From DATILL01 sp035476575 (GTDB lineage: Bacteria > Actinomycetota > Actinomycetes > Mycobacteriales > JACQDL01): DNA of 54,618 bases. Location: the NCBI GenBank assembly GCA_035476575.1, contig DATILL010000070.1, forward strand, positions 1-54,618, in the 5' to 3' direction. Position 1 is the first letter of the stretch. Each line of letters starts with the position of its first letter. This document shows positions 38,551-46,953 of the stretch, in pieces. The notes beneath the pieces are model-generated. The model was given only the letters and a program-made list of their open reading frames with translations. It did no database searches and was not told the DNA's origin. Made by a program: the position numbers and the translations under genes.

Positions 38551-39481
38551 CCCGCTGGACGCCCTGCGCACCCCGGTCGTGCCGGTCGAGCCGGATCCGG
38601 CGTTCCGCGCCGAGCTGCGCGCCCGGCTGCACCGTGCCCTGCTGTCCCCGGCAACGCCGCCGTACCCAACAGGTCAGAAGGAGAGCGAGATGACCACCGA
38701 AGTTCATCCGGCCACCGCGAGTCGGATCCCGACGCTGACGCCGTACCTCGCCGTGGACGACGCCCGGCGCGCGCTGGGCTGGTACGTCGAGGCGCTCGGA
38801 GCCATCCCCCGGGGCGAGCCGATCGTCATGCCGGACGGCCGGGTCGGGCACGCCGAGCTGGGCTTCGGCGAGGCGATCCTGATGTTCGCCGACGAGCACG
38901 CCGAGCTGGGCCTGCTCAGCCCGAGGACCCGCGGCGGAACGAGCCAGTCGCTGCGGCTGGAGACCCCCGACCCGGACGCTGTCGTAGCGCGGGCGGTCGA
39001 GCACGGCGCCAGGCTGGACCGGCCGGTGGCCGACTCGCCGTACGGCCGCGGCGGCGTGGTGACCGACCCGTTCGGCCACCGCTGGATGATCAGCCGCGAG
39101 GCGCCGTACGGTGAGCCGGCCGAACCGGGCGAGCCGGCCGAACCAGGTAGGGCGCACGGCGACGTCGGCTACTTCACGATGAGGACGCCGGACGACGCGG
39201 CGGCCAGGGCGTTCTACGGGGCGGTGCTGGGCTGGCGGTTCACGCCGGGCCGGGTGCCACGCGGCTGGCAGGTCGAGGGCGTGACGCCGATGGGCGGGCT
39301 GGCCGGTGGCGCGGAACGGCCGGAGGTCCAGCTCTGCTACCAGGTCGATGACATCGATGCCGCCGTAAGCCGGGTGCGCGCCGCCGGCGGCCAAGCCGAG
39401 GAGCCGCAGGCCATGCGGTACGGACGGATCGCCGAGTGCGTGGACGACCAGGGGGAACGGTTCCAGGTGTTCCAGCCGTGA
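38543..39481 (+). CDS. Double VOC-domain protein with a sigma-linked N-terminal extension
   Basis: 312 residues. The first 49 (DPLDALRTPVVPVEPDPAFRAEL ... HRALLSP) resemble the short N-terminal segment found in proteins coded next to ECF sigma factors. Two glyoxalase/VOC modules follow: about 60-175 (LTPYLAVDDARRALGWYVEALG, DPFGHRWMISRE) and about 193-312 (GYFTMRTPDDAAARAFYGAVLGW, DDQGERFQVFQP). They are separated by repeated GEPAEP units. Metal ligands are not obvious, so a binding or resistance role is as likely as catalysis. It overlaps the sigma gene by 8 bp and the next gene by 4 bp. Confidence 0.85.
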   Translation: MTDPLDALRTPVVPVEPDPAFRAELRARLHRALLSPATPPYPTGQKESEMTTEVHPATASRIPTLTPYLAVDDARRALGWYVEALGAIPRGEPIVMPDGRVGHAELGFGEAILMFADEHAELGLLSPRTRGGTSQSLRLETPDPDAVVARAVEHGARLDRPVADSPYGRGGVVTDPFGHRWMISREAPYGEPAEPGEPAEPGRAHGDVGYFTMRTPDDAAARAFYGAVLGWRFTPGRVPRGWQVEGVTPMGGLAGGAERPEVQLCYQVDDIDAAVSRVRAAGGQAEEPQAMRYGRIAECVDDQGERFQVFQP

Positions 39482-40467
39482 GCCTGCTGGGCCGGGCCGA
39501 GCGGCTCGCCGAGGAGCTGCTCTTCCCGGCCGCGCTGGCGGTCGACGGAGCGGAGCGGGTGCCGGCCGGGCACCTGGACCGGCTGGCGGCCGAGGGATGG
39601 TACGGCCTGGCCGGGCCGGTCGAGGCCGGGGGGCTGGACGCGTACGCCACCGAGGGCGCCCGGGTGGCCGAGGTGCTGGCCGGCGGCTGCCTGGCCACGA
39701 CGTTCGTCTGGATGCAGCACCACGGCGCGGTGTCCGCCGTGGCCGGCAGCACGACGCCGGGGCTGCGGGAGGCGTGGCTCGGCCCGCTGTGCCGGGGCGA
39801 GCGGCGGGCCGGGACGGCGCTGGCCGGCCTCTTGCCCGGCCCGCCGCGGCTGCGGGCGACCCCGGTCGACGGCGGGTACCGGCTGGACGGCGACGCACCG
39901 TGGGTCACCGGCTGGGGCATGGTGGACACCCTGCATGTGGCTGCCCGGACGCCCGACGACACGGTGGTGTGGGCGCTGGTCGACGCCGTCGCCGGCCCGA
40001 CCCTGGCGGTCGAGCCGCTGCGGATGGTGGCAGTCCAGGCCAGTGCCACGGTGCACGCCCGGTTCGCCGGGCACGTCGTCCCGGCCGAGCGGGTGACCCA
40101 GACGCTGCCGTTCGCCGAGTGGCCGGCGCGGGACGCCGCCGCGCTGCGGACGAACGGCTCGCTCGCCCTTGGCGTGGCCGGGCGGTGCTGCCGGCTGATC
40201 GGGCCGAGCCGGCTGGACGGCGAGCTGGACGCGTGCCGCGCCGCGCTGGACGCCGGCCCGCCGCGGGCTCTGCCGCCCGCCCGGGCGGCTGCGGCGGAGC
40301 TGGCCGTGCGGGCGGCGAACACGCTGGTCGTGGCGTACGGCAGCCGGTCGGTGCTACGTGACCAGCACCCGCAGCGGCTGGCTCGGGAGGCGCTGTTCCT
40401 GCTCGTGTTCGGCAGCCGCCCGGCGATCCGCGACGCCCTCCTCACCCGCCTGCGTGCCACCCCCTGA
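39478..40467 (+). CDS. Acyl-CoA dehydrogenase-like protein
   Basis: 329 residues from GTG 39478 (GTGA overlap with the VOC gene). Recognisable family blocks: LAEELLFPAALAVD, GWYGLAGPVEAGGL, TTFVWMQHHGAVSAV, DGDAPWVTGWGMVDTLHVAARTPD and VPAERVTQTLPF. It is shorter than typical acyl-CoA dehydrogenases (about 380) and the usual catalytic Glu region is not evident. It is thus a divergent family member of unknown substrate, perhaps non-catalytic. Third gene of the sigma-factor operon. Confidence 0.78.
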   Translation: MSLLGRAERLAEELLFPAALAVDGAERVPAGHLDRLAAEGWYGLAGPVEAGGLDAYATEGARVAEVLAGGCLATTFVWMQHHGAVSAVAGSTTPGLREAWLGPLCRGERRAGTALAGLLPGPPRLRATPVDGGYRLDGDAPWVTGWGMVDTLHVAARTPDDTVVWALVDAVAGPTLAVEPLRMVAVQASATVHARFAGHVVPAERVTQTLPFAEWPARDAAALRTNGSLALGVAGRCCRLIGPSRLDGELDACRAALDAGPPRALPPARAAAAELAVRAANTLVVAYGSRSVLRDQHPQRLAREALFLLVFGSRPAIRDALLTRLRATP

Positions 40468-40511
40468 CCGCCCCGCCGGCTCACCCTCCACGTGTGGTCA
40501 CCTATGTGCCA

Positions 40512-40626
40512 TGTGGTGACCTCTCGTTGTCCGTCGCGCCCGTGTGGTCACCTGTCGGCGTTGTGGTGACCTCTTGGGGTCTGGCGGCAACGAAAGGTGA
40601 CCACAACGCCGAGAGGTGACCACAAC
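40512..40626. repeat. 115-bp direct repeat, left copy (before vapBC)
   Basis: Identical to 41436-41550 except one base (GTCCGTCG here, GTCTGTCG there). It contains GTGTGGTCACCTGTCGGCG and TTGTGGTGACCTCTTGGGG, and a near-perfect inverted repeat GGCGTTGTGGTGACCT / AGGTGACCACAACGCC at about 40558-40609. Related shorter pieces lie at 40491-40511 and in the DUF4191-RDD gap. Non-coding. Confidence 0.9.
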
Positions 40627-40680
40627 GAAACGACCCGTCTGGTGCGTCTAAAAAGCCGATCTTGGTGTACGATTTTAGGC

Positions 40681-40935
40681 ATGACACGCATCACGGTCGA
40701 CGTGAACGACGAGTGGTTGGAGGCCGCCCGGCACGTGCTGGGCACCAACACCAAGGTCGCCACCATCAACGAGGCGCTCCGCTCGTTCGCGTTGCGCCGG
40801 CAGGCCGCGGAGATCGTCGCGGCACTAGACAGCGTGGAGATGGACCTCGCCGGGTCGGATCAGGCCTGGCGTTACGGCGGTGGCCGGGATCTGTCGCGCG
40901 CAGCCGAGGACGCCCGGTATGACCACGTCGCGTGA
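40681..40935 (+). CDS. vapB: VapB-type antitoxin
   Basis: 84 residues: an N-terminal ribbon-helix-helix pattern (MTRITVDVNDEWLEAARHVLG, TKVATINEALRSFALRRQA) followed by a C-terminal segment that would wrap the toxin (DQAWRYGGGRDL). It ends in the vapC start (GTGATG). TACGAT at 40668-40673 with 7 nt to the ATG suggests a leaderless transcript. CTAAAA (40648-40653) and TTTTAG (40673-40678) form an inverted repeat around the promoter, a possible operator for the VapBC complex. This short upstream region is AT-richer than its surroundings. Confidence 0.88.
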   Translation: MTRITVDVNDEWLEAARHVLGTNTKVATINEALRSFALRRQAAEIVAALDSVEMDLAGSDQAWRYGGGRDLSRAAEDARYDHVA

Positions 40936-41354
40936 TGGCCGGAGTCATCTACCTGGCGGACACAAGCGTGTGGGTGTTGCGTGCCAGGCACCCGTCGGTG
41001 CACGACCGCGTCGCCGGGCTGCTGGCCGAGGGCAGGCTGGCCGCGTGTCAGCTCACCGCGCTTGAGTATCTGAACAATGCGCCGGACCCGAAGGGCTACG
41101 AAGTCCTCTGGAGCGTTCTGCATGACATCCGCTGGATCGACGTGACCACCCAGGCGATGGACCGGGCGCTCGCCGTCCACCGCGAGCTGGCCGCGGCCAG
41201 CCAGCACCGCCACTTCCGGCTGCCGGATCTGATCATCGCCGCGACCGCTGAGCTCAACGGCGCGACCGTCCTGCACTATGACGAGGACTACGACCGCATC
41301 GCCGCGATCACCGGGCAGCGCGTCGAGTGGGTCGCCGGGAAGGGCTCCCTTTAG
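40935..41354 (+). CDS. vapC: VapC-type PIN-domain ribonuclease toxin
   Basis: 139 residues from ATG 40935 (GTG 40932 is possible and would add one residue). PIN-domain acidic residues: Asp9 in YLADTSVW, Glu in LTALEYL, Asp in RLPDLIIAA and Asp in VLHYDEDYDRIA. It would cleave RNA, often a tRNA or rRNA site, when VapB is lost. Start and stop overlap the antitoxin, as is standard for these pairs. The pair lies between two 115-bp direct repeats. Confidence 0.92.
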   Translation: MAGVIYLADTSVWVLRARHPSVHDRVAGLLAEGRLAACQLTALEYLNNAPDPKGYEVLWSVLHDIRWIDVTTQAMDRALAVHRELAAASQHRHFRLPDLIIAATAELNGATVLHYDEDYDRIAAITGQRVEWVAGKGSL

Positions 41355-41435
41355 CAAGATCGACGTTGTGGTCGCCACTCGGCGTCCGTGGTACCTGTTG
41401 TCGCCCAAAGACCCCGTGTGGTCACCTGTCGGCGT

Positions 41436-41550
41436 TGTGGTGACCTCTCGTTGTCTGTCGCGCCCGTGTGGTCACCTGTCGGCGTTGTGGTGACCTCTTG
41501 GGGTCTGGCGGCAACGAAAGGTGACCACAACGCCGAGAGGTGACCACAAC
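41436..41550. repeat. 115-bp direct repeat, right copy (ends at the glnE stop codon)
   Basis: Same orientation and sequence as 40512-40626 apart from one base. The repeat ends at 41550 and the glnE stop codon (complement of TTA 41551-41553) begins at the next base. A further partial unit (CCGTGTGGTCACCTGTCGGCG) lies at 41413-41435, so three half-units are in tandem here. Confidence 0.9.
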
Positions 41551-44500
41551 TTATTCGTAGAAGACGCGTTCGACCACGCGACGGGCGCGGCGGGTGACGC
41601 GGCGGTAGTCGTCCAGCAACTCGCCGGGGTCGCGGCCGAGCGGGTATCCCATCGCCCGGGCCACCGCCACCAGGTCCCGGCCGTGTCCGGGGAGCTGGTC
41701 CCCAGCCCGGCCACGGACCAGCATGATCGCGTTACGGGCCCGGGTGGCCATCCGCCAGGCAGCCTCCAGCGCGGCCGCATCGTCGTAGGCGAGCAGCTCG
41801 GCGTCGGCCGCGGCCCGCAGCGCCGCCAGCGTCCGGGTCGTCCGCAGCCCCGGGTGCTTCGCGGCGTACCGGAGCTGCAGGAGCTGGACGGTCCACTCGA
41901 CGTCGGCCAGCCCGCCCCGACCCAGCTTGGCGTGGGTAGCCGGGTCGGCGCCGCGGGGCAGCCGTTCGGCGTCCACCCGGGCCTTGATCCGCCGGATCTC
42001 GGTGACCGCCGCGGCGGACAGGCCGCCCGCCGGGTACCGCAGTCGGTCGATCATGACCCCGAACCGCTCCCCCAGCTCCCGATCACCGGCCACCGGCGCG
42101 GCCCGCAGCAGGGCCTGGGCCTCCCAGCCGGCCGCCCACCGCCGGTAGTAGGCCTGGTAGGAGGCCAGCGTGCGCACCAGCGGGCCGCTCTTGCCCTCCG
42201 GCCGCAGGTTGGTGTCGACCTCCAGCGGCGGGTCCGGCGCCGGCCGGGCGAGCAGCGTGCGGGTCAGCTCGGCCACCGCGTGCGCGGCCTCGGTGGCGGC
42301 CCGCTCGTCCGCTCCAGGCACCGGGTCGTGCACGAACAGCACATCGGCGTCGGACCCGTAGCCGAGCTCGGCGCCGCCCAGCCGGCCCATCGCGATCACG
42401 GTCAGCCGGGTCGGCAGCCCGCTGGCAACGTCGGCCTCCGGCCCGCCTCCCGCACTCCCCAACGCGGCCCCCCCCGTCCCGACCCGCTCGACCACCTCGC
42501 GGCACGCCACGTCCAGCGCGGCCTGCAGGGTGGCCGCGGCGACGCCGGACAGCGCCTCACCCACCTCCAGCACGTCGAGCATGCCGAGCAGGTCGGCGGA
42601 GGCGATCCGCAGCAGCTCGTGCCGGCGCAGCGCCCGGGCCGCCTGCACCGCCGCGGCCGGGTCCTCGTGCCGGCTCACCGCCGCCTGCAGCGTCGTGGCC
42701 AGGGCGTCGTCGGACCGCGGTACGAGCTCAGCGTCGTCGGCCAGCAACCGCAGTGCCTCCGGCGCCCGTATCAGCAGCTCGGCAACGTACCGCGACGACC
42801 CGAGCAAGGTGGCCAGCCGGTCGGCGACCTGGCCCTCGTCCCGCAGCAGCCCCAGGTACCACGGCGTGTCCTGGAGCGCCTCGGACACCTGCCGGTAGCC
42901 GAGCAGCCCGGCGTCCGGATCGGGTGCGTCGGCGAACTGGCCGAGCAGCACCGGCAGCAGCGTCCGCTGGATGGCGGCCCGCCGGGACACCCCGCTGGTC
43001 AGCACCTCCAGATGCCGCAGGGCGCCGTCCGGGTTGCTGAAGCCCAGTGCCTCCAGCCGGCGCCGGGCCGCCTCCGGGGTGAGCCGCAGCGCCTCGCTCG
43101 GCACCCGGGCCACCGCGGCGAGCAGCGGCCGGTAGAACAGCTTCTCGTGCAGCCGCCGGACCTCCCGGGCGTGCTCGGCCCGTTCCGCCTCGAACGCGGC
43201 GACCGGGTCACCCGACCCGCGCCCCGTCGCCTGGGCCGGCATCGCCCGGGCCAGCCAGCGCAGCCCGGCCGGGTCGTCCGGGATGAGGTGGGTACGCCGC
43301 AGCCGCTGGAGCTGCAGCCGGTGCTCCACCGTACGCAGGAAGCGGTACGACGCCGCGAGGCTGGCCGCGTCCGCCCGGCCGACGTACCCGCCGCGGGCCA
43401 GCGCGTCCAGCGCGACCTGGGTGGTGCCGCTGCGCAGCGTCTCGTCGGCCCGCCCGTGCACGAGCTGCAGGAGCTGGACGGCGAACTCCACGTCCCGCAG
43501 CCCGCCCGGCCCCAGCTTGACCTCCCGCCCGGCGATCGCGGCCGGCACATGGTCCTCGACCCGGCGCCGCATCACCTGCACGTCCTGGATGAAGTCAGGC
43601 CGCTCGGCCGCCGTCCAGACCAGCGGCGCCAGCCGGGCCAGGTACTCCTCCCCCAGGGCGATGTCGCCGGCCACCGGCCGTGCCTTCAGCAGCGCCTGGA
43701 ACTCCCAGGTCCGCGCCCACCGCCGGTAGTACGCCTCGTGGCTGGCCAGGGTGCGGACCAGCGGCCCGGCCTTGCCCTCCGGCCGCAACGCGGCATCCAC
43801 CGGCCAGGCGACCTGCCCGCAGACCCGTATCAGCTCGCCGGCGACCCGGGTGGCCGAGGCCAGCGCGGCGGCCTCGTCGGTCTCCCCGACCGGCTCGGCC
43901 ACGAAGATCACATCCACGTCGGAGACGTAGTTCAGCTCCCGCCCGCCGCACTTGCCCATCGCGACCACGGCCAGCCGGAACGGCGCGTCGCCGGTGCGCC
44001 CATCGCTGGTGCACCGGGCCAGCGCGACCGCGTGCGCGGCGGCGAGCATCCCGGCGGCCAGGTCGGCCAGCGCGGCGGCCAGCGCGTCCAGGTCGAGCGC
44101 GCCGGTCAGGTCGTGCGCGGCCAGCACCAGCAGCCGGCGCCGGTACGCTGTGCGCAGGTCGTCCAGCACCTCGCTGCCGGCGCCGCGGGCGACCGAACCG
44201 CCGCTGCCCCACGGCGGGACCGCCGGGTCCGCGCCGACGACCGCCAGCAGCTCGGCGGCGTACGTCGCGGCCGGCGCCAGCGGCGCGCTGACCCCGTCGT
44301 CGAGCAGCCACCAGTCGCCGGGGTGCGCGAACAGGTGGTCGGCCAGCGCGGAGCTGGCGCCGAGCACGGCGAGCAGCCGGGCGCGCTGGCCGACACCGGT
44401 CCGCAGCCGGTCCAGCAGCACGGCCGGGTCCGGCTGGGCCTCGACCAGCCGGGTCAAGGCCAGCGTCGCCCGGTCCGGGTCGGCACACCGAGCCAGGCCG

Positions 44501-44649
44501 GTCACCACCGCCGCCGCCTCTGGGTCAGCCGGCTCGTTGCGGCCGAGGTGCCACAGCCCGAGCCCGGCCAGCAGGCCCGCGGCGCGGTCGCCGTCGCCGA
44601 AGCCGAGCCGGGCCAGCCGCGCCGTGGTGCGCGGTGTCGGTTCGGTCAT
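41551..44649 (-). CDS. glnE: Bifunctional glutamine synthetase adenylyltransferase/adenylyl-removing enzyme
   Basis: 1032 residues, typical length. Two nucleotidyltransferase halves: VAMGKCGGRELNYVSDVDVIFV in the N-terminal half and IAMGRLGGAELGYGSDADVLFV in the C-terminal half, each with the G-x11-D-x-D pattern. It attaches or removes AMP on the Tyr of GlnA (Tyr402 of the protein at 33094). The start ATG 44649 overlaps the stop of the amidotransferase gene (ATGA). In M. tuberculosis glnE lies directly after glnA1; here it is separated by an accessory block. Confidence 0.96.
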   Translation of the reverse strand: MTEPTPRTTARLARLGFGDGDRAAGLLAGLGLWHLGRNEPADPEAAAVVTGLARCADPDRATLALTRLVEAQPDPAVLLDRLRTGVGQRARLLAVLGASSALADHLFAHPGDWWLLDDGVSAPLAPAATYAAELLAVVGADPAVPPWGSGGSVARGAGSEVLDDLRTAYRRRLLVLAAHDLTGALDLDALAAALADLAAGMLAAAHAVALARCTSDGRTGDAPFRLAVVAMGKCGGRELNYVSDVDVIFVAEPVGETDEAAALASATRVAGELIRVCGQVAWPVDAALRPEGKAGPLVRTLASHEAYYRRWARTWEFQALLKARPVAGDIALGEEYLARLAPLVWTAAERPDFIQDVQVMRRRVEDHVPAAIAGREVKLGPGGLRDVEFAVQLLQLVHGRADETLRSGTTQVALDALARGGYVGRADAASLAASYRFLRTVEHRLQLQRLRRTHLIPDDPAGLRWLARAMPAQATGRGSGDPVAAFEAERAEHAREVRRLHEKLFYRPLLAAVARVPSEALRLTPEAARRRLEALGFSNPDGALRHLEVLTSGVSRRAAIQRTLLPVLLGQFADAPDPDAGLLGYRQVSEALQDTPWYLGLLRDEGQVADRLATLLGSSRYVAELLIRAPEALRLLADDAELVPRSDDALATTLQAAVSRHEDPAAAVQAARALRRHELLRIASADLLGMLDVLEVGEALSGVAAATLQAALDVACREVVERVGTGGAALGSAGGGPEADVASGLPTRLTVIAMGRLGGAELGYGSDADVLFVHDPVPGADERAATEAAHAVAELTRTLLARPAPDPPLEVDTNLRPEGKSGPLVRTLASYQAYYRRWAAGWEAQALLRAAPVAGDRELGERFGVMIDRLRYPAGGLSAAAVTEIRRIKARVDAERLPRGADPATHAKLGRGGLADVEWTVQLLQLRYAAKHPGLRTTRTLAALRAAADAELLAYDDAAALEAAWRMATRARNAIMLVRGRAGDQLPGHGRDLVAVARAMGYPLGRDPGELLDDYRRVTRRARRVVERVFYE

Positions 44650-45386
44650 GTCCCGCCGCTCGCCGCGTGGTCGACCCGGCGGACCAGCTCGGCGAACCGG
44701 GCGGTGAACGGCCGCCACACCTCCTCCAGGTCGGCGTGCGCCTCGTCCAGCCGGGCCAGCACCCGCTGCGGGTCGACACCGTGCTCGGCCAGCGCGACGG
44801 CGCTCGCCGCGACCCAGCCCCGGACCATCTCCGGCGTGGTCTCGATGTGAAACTGCAACCCCCACGCCCGCTCCCCCACCCGGAACGCCTGGTTGGCGAA
44901 GCGTGGCGAGCTGGCCAGCAGCACAGCGCTGGCCGGGAGCTCGGTGATGCCGTCGTAGTGCCACTGCATCACGTCCGGCGTGAACGGCACCCGGCCGAAC
45001 AGCTCGTCGGCCGCCGCGACGTCCCGCTTGGCGACCAGTGCCGGCCCAATCTCCGGGCCGTCCACGCCACGCCGCACCCGGCCGCCGAAGGCCACCGCGA
45101 GGAGCTGCGCGCCCAGGCAGATGCCCAGCGTCGGCGTGCCCCCGGCGGCCGCCCGGCGCAGCAGGTCCCTGGTCGGGCCGAGCCACGGCACGCTCTCGTC
45201 GTCGTACGCCGACATCGGGCCGCCGAGGGAGACGACCGCGGCATACCCGTCGAGGTCGGGCAGCGGGGTGCCGTCGTACGGCGTGACGACGGAGCTGAGC
45301 ACCCCCCCATCGAGCAGCCAGCCCGGTAGCCGTCCGGGCGGCTCGCCCGGCACGTGCTGGATGATCAGCGCAGTGGGTAGACGCAC
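44646..45386 (-). CDS. Class I glutamine amidotransferase-like protein
   Basis: 246 residues from GTG 45386. The nucleophile Cys is in LGICLGAQLLA, and the His/Glu pair in WGLQFHIETTPEM, the complete GATase1 triad. The oxyanion region is VSLGGPMSAYDDE. It resembles the GMP-synthase-glutaminase-like stand-alone proteins; the acceptor is unknown. TACGCT at 45393-45398 with 6 nt to the GTG indicates a leaderless transcript. Coupled to glnE by a 4-bp overlap, which suggests a link to nitrogen metabolism. Confidence 0.9.
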   Translation of the reverse strand: MRLPTALIIQHVPGEPPGRLPGWLLDGGVLSSVVTPYDGTPLPDLDGYAAVVSLGGPMSAYDDESVPWLGPTRDLLRRAAAGGTPTLGICLGAQLLAVAFGGRVRRGVDGPEIGPALVAKRDVAAADELFGRVPFTPDVMQWHYDGITELPASAVLLASSPRFANQAFRVGERAWGLQFHIETTPEMVRGWVAASAVALAEHGVDPQRVLARLDEAHADLEEVWRPFTARFAELVRRVDHAASGGT

Positions 45387-45453
45387 GTCCGGAGCGTAGC
45401 CGGGCCCGCGCCGACGCTGGGCGGAAAGGCCGCAGACCGGCCGGAACAGGCGT

Positions 45454-46815
45454 TCACAACACTGGGAGGTAGCGCTCCAGCTCGTACGGCGTGACCATGG
45501 CTCGGTAGTCCGCCCACTCGGCCCGCTTGTTGCGCAGGAAGAAGTCGAACACGTGCTCGCCCAGAGTCTGGGCGACCAGCTCCGACTCCTCCATGGCGCG
45601 CAGCGCGTCGGCCAGGTTGTGCGGCAGGTCGGTGTACCCCATCGCCCGGCGTTCGGCCCCGGTGAGCCGGCCGACGTCCTCCTCAGCACCGGGCGGCAGC
45701 TCGTACTCCTCCTGGATGCCGGTCAGCCCGGCGGACAACAGCACGGACAGCGCGAGGTAGGGGTTGCAGGCCGGGTCGGGCGAGCGCACCTCGATCCGGG
45801 TGGAGTTGGCCTTGCCGGGCTTGTACATCGGCACCCGGACCAGGGCGGAGCTGTTCAGGTGACCCCAGCAGATGTACGCGGGCGCCTCGCTCACCGAGCT
45901 GCCGAGGTGGTGGCCCGGGAACAGCCGCTTGTAGGAGTTCACCCACTGGTTGGTGACGGCGGTGATCTCCCGGGCATGGCGGAGCAGCCCGGCGATGAAG
46001 TTGCGGGCGGTCTTGGAGATGTTGAGCTCGTCGGCTGGGTCGTGGAAGGCGTTACGGTCGCCCTCGAACAGCGACAGGTGGGTGTGCATGCCGGACCCGG
46101 GCTGGCCGGTGAACGGCTTGGGCATGAACGTCGCGTACACCTGCTGGGCGAGCGCGATCTCCTTCACCACGTGCCGGAACGTCATGACGTTGTCCGCGGT
46201 GGACAGCGCGTCGGCGTAGCGCAGGTCGATCTCCTGCTGCCCGGGCGCGCACTCGTGGTGGCTGAACTCCACCGAGATGCCGAGCGCCTCCAGGTTCGAG
46301 ACCGCCACCCGCCGGAAGTCGTGGGCCACGTCGTGGGTGGTCATGTCGAAGTACCCGCCGGAGTCAACCGGTCGCGGCATCTGGCCGGGCTCGGGCCGGT
46401 CCTTGAGCAGGAAGAACTCGATCTCGGGATGGGTGTAGAAGGTGAAGCCCATGTCGGAGGCCCGGGACAGGGTGCGCCGCAGCACATGCCGCGGGTCAGC
46501 CCAGGACGGCAAGCCGTCCGGCGTCAGCAGGTCGCAGAACATCCGCGCGGTGTCGCTCGGCTCGCCGTCGCGGGTCGGCAGCACCTGGAACGTCGCCGGG
46601 TCCGGCTTGGCGATCATGTCGCTCTCGTACACGCGGGCGAAGCCCTCGATCGCCGAGCCGTCGAAGCCGATGCCCTCCTCGAAGGCTCCCTCCAGCTCGG
46701 CCGGGGCGATCGCGACCGACTTCAGGAAGCCGAGGACGTCGGTGAACCACAGCCGGACGAAGCGGATGCCCCGCTCCTCCAGCGTGCGCAGCACGAACTC
46801 CTGCTGACGGTCCAT
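45454..46815 (-). CDS. glnA2: Glutamine synthetase homologue GlnA2
   Basis: 453 residues from ATG 46815 (GGGAGAAAG upstream). Glutamine-synthetase blocks: FDGSAIEGFARV, HPEIEFFLL, GSGMHTHLSLF, NSTRIEVRSPDPACNPYLAL. The C-terminal loop lacks the LYEL adenylylation Tyr of GlnA (GAEEDVGRLTGAE instead), so it should not be controlled by GlnE. In actinobacteria GlnA2-type proteins make glutamine or isoglutamine-like compounds, or gamma-glutamylpolyamines; the substrate is not certain here. The position after glnE matches mycobacteria. Confidence 0.93.
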   Translation of the reverse strand: MDRQQEFVLRTLEERGIRFVRLWFTDVLGFLKSVAIAPAELEGAFEEGIGFDGSAIEGFARVYESDMIAKPDPATFQVLPTRDGEPSDTARMFCDLLTPDGLPSWADPRHVLRRTLSRASDMGFTFYTHPEIEFFLLKDRPEPGQMPRPVDSGGYFDMTTHDVAHDFRRVAVSNLEALGISVEFSHHECAPGQQEIDLRYADALSTADNVMTFRHVVKEIALAQQVYATFMPKPFTGQPGSGMHTHLSLFEGDRNAFHDPADELNISKTARNFIAGLLRHAREITAVTNQWVNSYKRLFPGHHLGSSVSEAPAYICWGHLNSSALVRVPMYKPGKANSTRIEVRSPDPACNPYLALSVLLSAGLTGIQEEYELPPGAEEDVGRLTGAERRAMGYTDLPHNLADALRAMEESELVAQTLGEHVFDFFLRNKRAEWADYRAMVTPYELERYLPVL

Positions 46816-46953
46816 CTCGGTCTTTCTCCCGTCGTCACCAAGGCGCGCGCGCAGCATGGCAACCAGTCTGCGAGCGCACTGTTTCTTCGACGTTACGCCA
46901 AGGCGCGGGCCCGGTATCCATCCGAGAGGCTGGACATCGCTGTGACGTTGGGA

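Noticed and set aside
40597..40680. Longer N-terminus for VapB
   Set aside because: It would be translated from the 115-bp repeat and promoter; ATG 40681 starts the ribbon-helix-helix pattern.
41521..44850. Plus-strand open frame of 1109 codons opposite glnE
   Set aside because: The minus strand encodes GlnE with both catalytic halves; the plus frame is Arg/Gln/Pro-rich without motifs.
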